A stretch of 10,187 nucleotides of DNA, taken from positions 1 to 10,187 of the forward strand of contig JAFUUB010000107.1 in NCBI GenBank assembly GCA_017483985.1. The letters run 5' to 3'. A model generated the notes under the pieces. It did no database searches. It was not told the DNA's origin and worked only from the letters and a program-made list of their open reading frames with translations. Shown one piece after another: positions 1-6,686 of this stretch (position 1 is its first letter; the number at the start of each line of letters is the position of its first letter). Made by a program: the position numbers and the translations under genes. This DNA is from Bacteroidales bacterium. GTDB lineage: Bacteria; Bacteroidota; Bacteroidia; Bacteroidales; UBA932.

Positions 1-37
1 AATCTTTGCTGTCAACGAAAATAGAGATAGCGTAAAG

Positions 38-116
38 ACTTTTAGAGATAAAATACACCGACTGTAAACCCAGTCAGTGATAGTGTAAACAATATTAGTT
101 AATCCTCTCTAAAAGT
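38..116. repeat. 11-bp inverted repeat, arms 57 bp apart
   Basis: ACTTTTAGAGA at 38-48 is the exact reverse complement of TCTCTAAAAGT at 106-116. The long spacing argues against a simple terminator. The arms could be two sites for one DNA-binding protein, remnants of a mobile element, or chance in AT-rich sequence. No target-site duplication or transposase was seen to support the mobile-element reading. Confidence 0.45.
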
Positions 117-124
117 GTCAACCG

Positions 125-178
125 AAATCAGGGAAGGTCAGTTTGGTACACTTTCAAAACATCTATCAATCCTGATTT
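125..178. repeat. 8-bp inverted repeat AAATCAGG/CCTGATTT
   Basis: AAATCAGG at 125-132 pairs exactly with CCTGATTT at 171-178, with 38 bp between them. It lies in the AT-rich gap and follows the longer inverted repeat. An 8-bp match at this distance is not rare, so its role is unknown. Confidence 0.3.
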
Positions 179-251
179 AACCGACTCGTCAGATTGCTTG
201 CTGTCAAAACATTACCTACAAATCGGTAAAATCGGACAAAATTATCCACTT

Positions 252-322
252 TTGGATCAAAATCCAATAAAAAATTTCGTTTTTTTTCGTAACTTGCATC
301 TTGTCAGACAACTTTCCGTCTT
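252..322 (+). promoter_or_regulatory. Leader and candidate promoter region of the aminopeptidase gene
   Basis: The region just before the ATG at 323 has a 6-bp hairpin (TTGGAT 252-257, ATCCAA 262-267), a run of A (269-274), a run of eight T (280-287), a poor match to the Bacteroidota -7 element (TAACTTG at 290-296, one T short of TAnnTTTG) and an 11-bp palindrome TTGTCAGACAA at 301-311. The A and T tracts could act as an upstream promoter element. No Shine-Dalgarno sequence precedes the start, which is usual in this phylum. The promoter assignment is tentative because no clear -33 element was found. Confidence 0.25.
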
Positions 323-2158
323 ATGGAGAATCTTTACGCCAGCCGGGTCGAACGGATCCGGGACATGATGCGGGCACGGGGCTGGAACGCCGTGGTCATC
401 TGCGGGAGCGATCCGCACGGAAGCGAGTACATCGCCCCCCGCTGGCACCAGGTCGCCTGGGTCAGCGGATATGACGGGGAGGGCGACCTTGTCATCACCC
501 TGGACCATGCCGGCCTGTGGACCGACACCCGCTATTTCATCCAGGCTTCCCGGCAGCTCCCCGGCAGCGGCATCGAACTGCACAAGACCCGTGTCCCCGA
601 GCAGGTACTGATTCCGGAATGGCTTGCCGGCCAGGCCGCATCCCAGCGTGAGGAATACGTCATCGCCGTAGACGGCAACTGCCAGACCGCCGGATCCGTC
701 CAGGCCATCACCGAGGCCTGCCGGGAAGCCGGCTGCGAGGTCGGAGAAACCGTCCGGATCGTCAATGCCCCGGACCTGCTCGACGGATTGTGGGCGGACC
801 GGCCCGGCGTCCCCGCGACCCCGGTCATGACCCTCGGAGAAGAGATCACCGGCGAATCCCGCCAGCAGCGGATCGCCTGGCTGCGCGACGAGCTGGAGGA
901 GAAAGGCTGCGACGCCATGCTCCTGACCGCCCTCGACGAGATCGCCTGGCTGCTGAACATCCGGGCCTCCGACATCCCCTACAACCCGGTCTGCATCTCC
1001 TACCTGCTCGTGTCCCTGGACGAAGTCCGCTGGTATGTCACGAAGGATGATTTCGCCCGGCCCGACGAGGAAACGGCGGACAGCTTCGATGAACTGCGCC
1101 GGGAAGGGATCCGCATCCTGGGCTACGATGCGATCGCCTACGATGTCGCCGGCCTCTTCGACGACGGCAGCATCGGACGGCTCTATGCCGATCCGGGAAG
1201 TCTGAACCACAACCTGTTCACCATCCTCTCCGACCACGCCCTCACCCTGGGCCCGTCCCCGGTCCCCCTGCGGAAGGCCCTCAAGAATCCCGTCGAAATC
1301 GCCGGCATGCGGGAAGCCCACCTCGAGGACGGCATTGCCATGGAGCGGTTCCTCTATTGGATCGAGAAAAGCCTCGCTTTCGGAGATATCATCACGGAAC
1401 GGGACGCCGCCGATAAACTGGGTGCCCTGCGCGCGGAGATCCCCGGTTACAAAGGAGACAGTTTCGAAACCATCTCCGCCTACGGACCCGGCGCCGCCCT
1501 GCCGCATTACATCACCCCTCGGGAAAACGCGCCCCGGCTCGAACCCCACGGCCTGTATCTGTGCGACTCGGGCGGACAGTATATCTTCGGAACGACCGAT
1601 ATCACCCGCACCGTCCCGTTGGGTCCCTGCACCCCGCTTGAACGTGAGGACTATACGCTGGTATTGAAGGGGCATATCGCCCTGGCCATGGCCGTTTTCC
1701 CGAAAGGGACCGCCGGCTGCCAGCTCGACGTCCTGGCCCGCAATCCCCTGTGGCAGAGCAAACGGAACTTCGGCCACGGAACCGGCCACGGCGTGGGCTT
1801 CTTCCTGAACGTACACGAAGGGCCGCAGGACATCCGCCAGAATTTCAACAGCCAGCCCCTCCTGCCCGGTATGGTTACGTCCGACGAACCCGGCATCTAC
1901 CGGGAAGGGCAGCACGGCGTCCGGCATGAGAACCTCATCCTGTGCACCGAAGCCGGATCGAATGATTTCGCGGACTGGCTGCATTTCGAGCCGCTGACCC
2001 TGTGTCACTTCGACACCTCCGCCATCGTTCCCGGCCTGCTGACCGACGATGAACGGGACTGGCTCAACCAGTACAACCGGAAGGTGTACGAAACCCTCCG
2101 CCCCCGGCTCGGCGAGGCCGTCGCCACGTGGCTGGAACAGAAAACCCGGCCCATCTAG
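323..2158 (+). CDS. Xaa-Pro aminopeptidase, M24B family, three-domain type
   Basis: This 611-residue cytosolic metallopeptidase should remove an N-terminal residue that precedes proline. The length and layout match the three-domain aminopeptidase P seen in eukaryotic cytosol (XPNPEP1 type) and in many Bacteroidota, not the shorter E. coli PepP. Residues ~5-155 are a creatinase-like N-terminal domain, ~165-320 a second copy of that fold, ~325-545 the pita-bread catalytic domain, and ~548-611 the M24 C-terminal extension. The metal ligands are all present: Asp415 (LCDSGG), Asp426 (TTDITRT), His489 (GHGTGHGVG), Glu522 (DEPGIY) and Glu536 (RHEN). His395 (LPHY) and His485 fit the proton-shuttle histidines. 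No signal peptide is seen. The ATG at 323 is the first after an in-frame TAA at 290-292. It stands alone on the plus strand and converges on the efflux operon; its stop codon lies within the shared hairpin at 2143-2166. Confidence 0.95.
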   Translation: MENLYASRVERIRDMMRARGWNAVVICGSDPHGSEYIAPRWHQVAWVSGYDGEGDLVITLDHAGLWTDTRYFIQASRQLPGSGIELHKTRVPEQVLIPEWLAGQAASQREEYVIAVDGNCQTAGSVQAITEACREAGCEVGETVRIVNAPDLLDGLWADRPGVPATPVMTLGEEITGESRQQRIAWLRDELEEKGCDAMLLTALDEIAWLLNIRASDIPYNPVCISYLLVSLDEVRWYVTKDDFARPDEETADSFDELRREGIRILGYDAIAYDVAGLFDDGSIGRLYADPGSLNHNLFTILSDHALTLGPSPVPLRKALKNPVEIAGMREAHLEDGIAMERFLYWIEKSLAFGDIITERDAADKLGALRAEIPGYKGDSFETISAYGPGAALPHYITPRENAPRLEPHGLYLCDSGGQYIFGTTDITRTVPLGPCTPLEREDYTLVLKGHIALAMAVFPKGTAGCQLDVLARNPLWQSKRNFGHGTGHGVGFFLNVHEGPQDIRQNFNSQPLLPGMVTSDEPGIYREGQHGVRHENLILCTEAGSNDFADWLHFEPLTLCHFDTSAIVPGLLTDDERDWLNQYNRKVYETLRPRLGEAVATWLEQKTRPI

Positions 2159-2166
2159 GCCGGGTT
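2141..2166 (-). terminator. Hairpin terminator at the convergent gene ends
   Basis: AACCCGGCC (2143-2151) pairs perfectly with GGCCGGGTT (2158-2166) around a 6-nt loop, giving a 9-bp GC-rich stem. Read on the minus strand the stem ends in a T run (TTTTCTGTT, from 2144 downwards), which fits an intrinsic terminator for the efflux operon whose last stop is at 2189. On the plus strand the 3' arm is followed by CCTGAAAAG, a poor T tract, so it is less convincing for the aminopeptidase gene, although the stem may still define that mRNA's 3' end. The aminopeptidase TAG (2156-2158) spans the loop and the first base of the 3' arm. Confidence 0.65.
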
Positions 2167-2188
2167 CCTGAAAAGGGAAACATACTTA

Positions 2189-2482
2189 TTAATAAGCCTG
2201 TTCGATATTCCAAAGGTAGGCCCGCAGCCCAAGCTTCGGGTTGGCCTCATCGGTTTCCTTGACCGCCTTCATGATGTCCGAAGCGATGGCATCGTCCACC
2301 GCCGTGAACAAGGCGTGGTTCTGGGTCGGCCAGGCATGGTTGCCCAGGTGCGGCTCGCCGTCGATGCTGCCGCGGCCGCCGATCTCGGACCAGACGGTAT
2401 AGCCCCGCTGGCCAAGGCCTTCGAGGAGCTGGACGATCTCCTCGTTATAGGCCTGGTTGTATGCGATAAAAATTCCTTTCAT
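2189..2482 (-). CDS. Small PII-like (DUF3240-like) protein at the end of the RND efflux operon
   Basis: This 97-residue soluble protein has no signal peptide or membrane segment. The predicted order is strand (MKGIFIAYN, 1-9), helix (10-25), strand (GYTVWSEIGGRGS, 27-39), a loop rich in His, Gly and Pro (40-55), strand (HALFTAVDD, 56-64), helix (65-78) and strand (GLRAYLWNIEQ, 85-95). This is the beta-alpha-beta-beta-alpha-beta plan of PII, CutA and DUF3240 proteins, and GYTVWSEIGGRGS recalls their Gly-rich second strand. DUF3240 proteins are known beside heavy-metal RND pumps, so a trimeric sensor or modulator of the pump is plausible, but this is an inference. His45, His49 and His56 could bind a metal. 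The start at 2482 is chosen because a longer frame would run back into the pump gene and add an Arg/Pro-rich leader. It begins 19 bp after the pump stop and ends in tandem TAA codons inside a 12-bp palindrome (2185-2196). Confidence 0.8.
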   Translation of the reverse strand: MKGIFIAYNQAYNEEIVQLLEGLGQRGYTVWSEIGGRGSIDGEPHLGNHAWPTQNHALFTAVDDAIASDIMKAVKETDEANPKLGLRAYLWNIEQAY

Positions 2483-2501
2483 AGCGTTAGCGTTGTTCAG
2501 A

Positions 2502-5500
2502 TTAACTGGCAGCCTGCGCCTGGCGGGCAGCCTTGCGGGCCTTGCGCTTGGCACGATGCTCGGTAAAGCCGCAGTACAGGGTCGGGATGATGACCAGGGT
2601 GATCAGGGTCGAAATGGAAAGACCCCACATGACCACGACGCCCAGACCGTTCCACATCTCGGAACCTTCGCCGCGACCGAAGGCCAGCGGCACCATGCCA
2701 AGCACGGTGGTCAGGGTCGTCATGAGGATCGGGCGCAGACGGCTCTTGGCCGCCGTCACGGACGCCTCGCGGACACTCATGCCCCTTTCCTGACAGAGGA
2801 TCGTATAGTCGATCAGCACGATACCGTTCTTCACGACGATACCCAGCAGGATCATGATACCGACCATCGCCATGATACTGATCGCCATGTTGTGGACCAT
2901 GGCGCCGAGGGCGACGCCGACGAAGGCGAACGGGATACTGGACATGATCACGAACGGTCCCATGAAGGATTCGAACTGGGAAGCCATGACCATGTACACC
3001 AGGATGATGATCAGGAAGATCAACAGGATCATATCCCCGAACATTTCCTGCTGGTCCTCATAGTCGCCGCCGATGTAGTAGCTCAGGTCGGACGGGACGA
3101 TGATGCCGTCCATGATGGCCTGGGTCGCCTCGACCGCCTCGCTCAGGGCATGGCCGCGGGCGACGACGCCGGTCACGGTGATCAGACGCTCACGGTTCTT
3201 GCGCTGGATGGTCGGCGGGACGCGGTCTTCGACGACCGTGCCGAGGTCCTTGATCCGGACCGCATTCCCCATCGCATTGTAGATCACGATGTTCTCCATG
3301 TCCTCGATGCTGCTGCGGAACTCCGGAGCATAGCGGACGCGGATGTTGTATTCCTCACCGTTTTCCCGGTAGAAGGAGCCCACGGTACCGCTGATCGCCG
3401 CGCTGAAAGCGGCGGCGGCCGTCGTCGAGCTCAGGCCGGCCAGGGCGAGTTTCTGGCGGTCGAAATCGATCTGGTATTCCGGCGTATACTGGTCGCGGCT
3501 GAGAATTACCTGGGTGAAATTCTCGTTGTCGAACATCTTCTGCCGGACCTCCTTGGCGAGCGCTTCGGTAGATTCGAAGTCGTAGCCGTAGATCTCCAGC
3601 GCCACGCTGGAAGCGCCGCCCATGGCACCCATGCCTTCGGAGACATTGTATTTGTTCAGTTCCGGGAAGAGGCGCAAATCGGCGCGGATGACGTCGGCGA
3701 TTTCAGAGGTCGTCCGCTTGCGGGTCGTCTTGCTGCCGACATTGATGTTCATGGAAATCAGGTAGGTACCGTTGCTCCGCATGCTTGCGAACGCATTGTC
3801 GGAATCGGCCTGGCCGAAGGTGTAGCTGAGCACCTCGATCTCGGGGACATCCTGCTTGATCTTCTCATAGATGCGGGCCGCCACGTCGCGGGTGACATCC
3901 TGGGACGTACCGATGGGCAGTTCGATGGTCGCCGACAGACGACCCTGGTCGCCCTGCGGGATGAACTCGGTCTTCATGTTCGGCACATAGACCAGCAGGA
4001 CCAGCACGAACACGGCGACGGCGCCCAGCAGGACGATGCGCTTGTGCTTCATGCACCAGGAAATCAGGCGGGAATAGCCGGCGGAAATCTTGTCCAGGAA
4101 CCGGTTGATCGGGTCGAAGATGAGGTGGAACAGCTTACCGCTCTTGTTTTCGTTCTCCAGCAGCACGGAGCACATCATCGGGACCAGGGTCAAGGCCGCG
4201 GTCGTGGAGACGATCATGATGATGCTCACGATGAAGCCCAGCTGGCGGAACATGATACCGGCCATACCGGACATCATGGTCAGCGGGAGGAACACGCAGA
4301 GCATCGTCAGGGTCGACGCGATGACGGAGATACCCACTTCGGCGGTACCGTGGACAGCGGCTTCCTTCGGCTTCTCGCCCCGTTCCAGGTGCGTGGTCAC
4401 GTTCTCGAGAACGACGATCGCATCATCCACAACCATACCGATGGCGATGGACAGCGCCGACATGGAGATGATGTTCAGGGTGTTGCCCGTAGCGAACAGG
4501 TACATCAGCGACGCCAGCAGGGCAATCGGGATCGACAGGACGACGATGACCGTGGCTTTCCAGCGGCCGAGGAAGACATAGACCACCAGCATGACCAGCA
4601 GGAAGGTGATCAGGATGGTCTCCTTCAGGGAGTTGATCGTATTGACGATGGTGGTCGAAGAGTCGACGACCGTCGTAAACTGGATATCGGACGGAAGTTC
4701 CTTCTGGATGTCCACCATGGCGGTCTTGACATCCTTGATGACCTGGACCGTATTGTAACCGGACTGTTTCTGGATGACGATCTGGGCACCGCGGACACCG
4801 TTGGTGAAGGCCTCCTGGGACTTCTCCTCCAGGCCGTCCTGGATGCGAGCGACATCCCGCAGATAGACAGCACCGCCGCCGGCCGCATAGCCGACAACCA
4901 GGTCGAGCAGTTCGGACGGATCCTTGAATTCCTTCTTGATACGGAGGGAATAGGTTTCGGAACCGATGTCGATGTTACCGCTCGGGATGTTGCGGTTTTC
5001 CGCCGAGATGATTCCGGCCAGCGTGCTGATGGTCAAGCCATAAGCTTGAAGCTTGGTCGGGTCGCAGTAGACCTGGATCTCGCGCTGCGGGGCACCGGCC
5101 ACGGAGACCGTACCGACGCCGGAGACACGGGCCAGCGGGGTGGCCACCTTGTCGTCCAGGATCTTGTCCAGGGCGGAAACGCTCTGGTCCGCCGTAGCGG
5201 CCAGGATCAGGATCGGCATGTCATCGGCGCTGAACTTGAAGATCATCGGGGACGAGGCGCCGTCCGGCAGGGTGGTCGTCACCATGTCGAGCTTGTCGCG
5301 CACGTCGTTGGTCGCCGCTTCGATGTCGATACCGTATTTGAATTCGAGGGTCAGGACCGAGATGTTCTCCCGGGACTGGGAGGTCAGGTCCTTGAGGTCA
5401 CTGACGCCGTTCAAGGCGTTTTCCAGGGTCTTCGTCAGGTTGTTCTCCACATCCTCGGCGCTGGCGCCCGGGTAGGAAGCCATGACCATGATGACATTCG

Positions 5501-5624
5501 ACTCGATGTCCGGGAAGAAGTCAATCGGCAGCTTCACCAGGGAGAAAACGCCCAGGATGGCAAACGCCAGGAAGATCAGGAACGTTGTGACCGGCTTGTT
5601 GACGGCTGAACGATAGATACTCAT
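2502..5624 (-). CDS. RND efflux transporter, inner-membrane pump, HAE-1/AcrB-like
   Basis: This 1040-residue inner-membrane antiporter is expected to use the proton gradient to push drugs or other hydrophobic compounds through the adaptor and outer membrane channel. The N-terminus (MSIYRSAVNKPVTTFLIF) enters the first membrane helix, followed by the periplasmic porter half containing FFPDI (36-40) and YPGASAEDVE (51-60). Helices 2-6 span about 335-490, with the proton-relay pair Asp400-Asp401 in GMVVDDAIVVLEN. A second porter half covers about 550-860 and helices 8-12 about 862-1018. Lys932 (GIVVKNGIVLIDY) corresponds to AcrB Lys940. The Asp-Asp pair and overall length favour the HAE-1 multidrug class over metal (CzcA-type) pumps. 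The last ~20 residues are a Lys/Arg/Ala-rich cytoplasmic tail. It starts 6 bp after the adaptor stop, so the two are surely cotranscribed. Substrate cannot be read from sequence. Confidence 0.97.
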   Translation of the reverse strand: MSIYRSAVNKPVTTFLIFLAFAILGVFSLVKLPIDFFPDIESNVIMVMASYPGASAEDVENNLTKTLENALNGVSDLKDLTSQSRENISVLTLEFKYGIDIEAATNDVRDKLDMVTTTLPDGASSPMIFKFSADDMPILILAATADQSVSALDKILDDKVATPLARVSGVGTVSVAGAPQREIQVYCDPTKLQAYGLTISTLAGIISAENRNIPSGNIDIGSETYSLRIKKEFKDPSELLDLVVGYAAGGGAVYLRDVARIQDGLEEKSQEAFTNGVRGAQIVIQKQSGYNTVQVIKDVKTAMVDIQKELPSDIQFTTVVDSSTTIVNTINSLKETILITFLLVMLVVYVFLGRWKATVIVVLSIPIALLASLMYLFATGNTLNIISMSALSIAIGMVVDDAIVVLENVTTHLERGEKPKEAAVHGTAEVGISVIASTLTMLCVFLPLTMMSGMAGIMFRQLGFIVSIIMIVSTTAALTLVPMMCSVLLENENKSGKLFHLIFDPINRFLDKISAGYSRLISWCMKHKRIVLLGAVAVFVLVLLVYVPNMKTEFIPQGDQGRLSATIELPIGTSQDVTRDVAARIYEKIKQDVPEIEVLSYTFGQADSDNAFASMRSNGTYLISMNINVGSKTTRKRTTSEIADVIRADLRLFPELNKYNVSEGMGAMGGASSVALEIYGYDFESTEALAKEVRQKMFDNENFTQVILSRDQYTPEYQIDFDRQKLALAGLSSTTAAAAFSAAISGTVGSFYRENGEEYNIRVRYAPEFRSSIEDMENIVIYNAMGNAVRIKDLGTVVEDRVPPTIQRKNRERLITVTGVVARGHALSEAVEATQAIMDGIIVPSDLSYYIGGDYEDQQEMFGDMILLIFLIIILVYMVMASQFESFMGPFVIMSSIPFAFVGVALGAMVHNMAISIMAMVGIMILLGIVVKNGIVLIDYTILCQERGMSVREASVTAAKSRLRPILMTTLTTVLGMVPLAFGRGEGSEMWNGLGVVVMWGLSISTLITLVIIPTLYCGFTEHRAKRKARKAARQAQAAS

Positions 5625-5630
5625 AGGCCG

Positions 5631-6671
5631 TTAGTTGTTAAGCACTTCAACCTCGATTCCGTCCTTCAGGCCGGCCTGGCCCTTGACCACGACCGTCTGG
5701 CCTTCCTCGATGCCACCGAGGATCTCATACTCGGCGCCCATGTGGCGGCCCAGGGTGACCGGGACATAGCTGACCGTCTTGCCGTCGGCATTCAGCACGT
5801 AGACATAACGCTGGCCGGTACCTTCCTGCTTGACGATGGCCTGGTCCGGAAGGACGATGCTGTAGTTCGTACCATATTTCACGGTCACGCGGGCATACAT
5901 GCCCGGACGGAGCGCGCGGTCGGAGTTGGTCACGACGACCTCGGCCTGGAAGGTATGCGTGGCCGGATTGAGGGTCGGATAGAGGCGGTTGATACGACCG
6001 GTGAAGCTGCGGCCCGGAAGGGCGTCGACGGTCAGGGAGACCTCGTCCCCCTTCTTCACCTTCGTGTAGTCGGTCTCGGAAATGCCCACGAGGAGCTTCA
6101 CCGGGGTGACCTGCTGGACCGTGAAGATCGGGGCGGACATGCCGTACATATCTTCCTTGTCGAAATTGCGGGCCGTGACATAGCCGGTGATCGGACTGCG
6201 GAGGATGGTGTTCTCTTCCAGGTTGGCATAGTTGGTCTTGCGGACCTTGTAGCCCAGTTCAGCGGCTTCGAAGTCGGACTGGGAGACGCCGCCTTCCTCG
6301 TACAGACTCTTCAGACGGGCGTATTCGATCTCATCGTTCTGGATCTGGAGGGCCAGCTGGTCCAGCTGGAGGCGGTCCATCTCGGCGAGGACCTGGCCTT
6401 TGACGACATAGTCGCCGACCTCAACGTTGATCTTGCGGATGCGGCCGCCCTGCTGGGGCATGATGTTGTTGGTCGCATAGGCTTCCACGGTGCTCGCATA
6501 GGAGTTTTCCTGCGGAACGTCGCGCTTGGTGGCTGCAGCCACTTCCACGGTGCGGATCACATCCTGCGGATTGGCCATGGCAGGGGCCGCCGTCTTGTTC
6601 TTGCCGCCGCCGCAACTTGCAACCGCTGCAAGCACGCCGGCATAAACGAGGGTCTTGATAAGATTCTTCAT
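5631..6671 (-). CDS. RND efflux periplasmic adaptor (membrane fusion protein), lipoprotein
   Basis: This 346-residue adaptor links the RND pump to the outer membrane factor. A lipoprotein signal ends in the lipobox VASC, with the acylated cysteine at 20, followed by GGGKNK. No acidic residue follows the Cys and no Bacteroidota surface-export motif is evident, so a periplasm-facing anchor is likely. The two biotinyl-lipoyl half-motifs are at ~65-100 (PQQGGRIRKINVEVGDYVVK) and ~155-185 (ILRSPITGYVTARNF), flanking a coiled-coil hairpin at ~101-150. The hairpin tip carries the R-x3-L-x6-S pattern (Arg119, Leu123, Ser130) known to contact TolC-type channels. A beta-barrel domain follows (~190-265), with RPGMYARVTV at 255-264, then a membrane-proximal domain (~270-346). 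It starts 15 bp after the outer membrane factor stop and ends 6 bp before the pump. Confidence 0.96.
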   Translation of the reverse strand: MKNLIKTLVYAGVLAAVASCGGGKNKTAAPAMANPQDVIRTVEVAAATKRDVPQENSYASTVEAYATNNIMPQQGGRIRKINVEVGDYVVKGQVLAEMDRLQLDQLALQIQNDEIEYARLKSLYEEGGVSQSDFEAAELGYKVRKTNYANLEENTILRSPITGYVTARNFDKEDMYGMSAPIFTVQQVTPVKLLVGISETDYTKVKKGDEVSLTVDALPGRSFTGRINRLYPTLNPATHTFQAEVVVTNSDRALRPGMYARVTVKYGTNYSIVLPDQAIVKQEGTGQRYVYVLNADGKTVSYVPVTLGRHMGAEYEILGGIEEGQTVVVKGQAGLKDGIEVEVLNN

Positions 6672-6686
6672 ATCTGTATTTTCTTA

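Larger units (their letters stand above)
1..322. other. AT-rich intergenic region with short repeats; no convincing gene
   Basis: This stretch is clearly richer in A and T than the coding DNA to its right and has no long reading frame of its own. It contains a 10-bp direct repeat TTGCTGTCAA (6-15 and 198-207), the hexamer TGTCAA three times (10, 116, 202), a near-identical 11-mer GATAGyGTAAA (26-36 and 79-89), and two inverted repeats listed separately. An open frame runs from the left edge (codons from position 2) to a TAA at 65-67, giving 21 residues. It could be the C-terminus of a gene lying to the left, but 21 open codons in AT-rich DNA is weak evidence. TTATCCACT at 242-250 differs by one base from the classical DnaA box. 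The last ~70 bp are the leader of the aminopeptidase gene. No tRNA or transposase is visible. Confidence 0.6.

Noticed and set aside
2..67. Possible C-terminal end of a gene entering from the left edge (21 codons to TAA)
   Set aside because: It is too short to separate from chance in AT-rich DNA, has no recognisable motif, and overlaps a sequence repeated nearby (26-36 and 79-89).
242..250. TTATCCACT as a replication-origin DnaA box
   Set aside because: It is a single site with one mismatch and only a poor second candidate (TTACCTACA, 212-220). A cluster of boxes would be needed. It is mentioned only as a side note in a finding.
252..287. Hairpin TTGGAT/ATCCAA followed by a run of eight T, as a plus-strand terminator
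   Set aside because: The stem is only 6 bp and AT-rich, the T run begins 12 bases after it, and no upstream plus-strand gene is established. It was kept only as part of the leader description.
257..2008. Minus-strand open frame of 583 codons opposite the aminopeptidase gene
   Set aside because: The opposite strand encodes an intact M24B enzyme with every metal ligand. The antisense product has no recognisable motif and is explained by codon bias.
2457..5609. Plus-strand open frame of 1050 codons opposite the RND pump gene
   Set aside because: The translation is dominated by Asp, His, Gln, Arg and Gly with no membrane segments or recognisable domains. It mirrors a well-recognised pump gene whose GC-rich codon use avoids antisense stops. 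It is a shadow frame.
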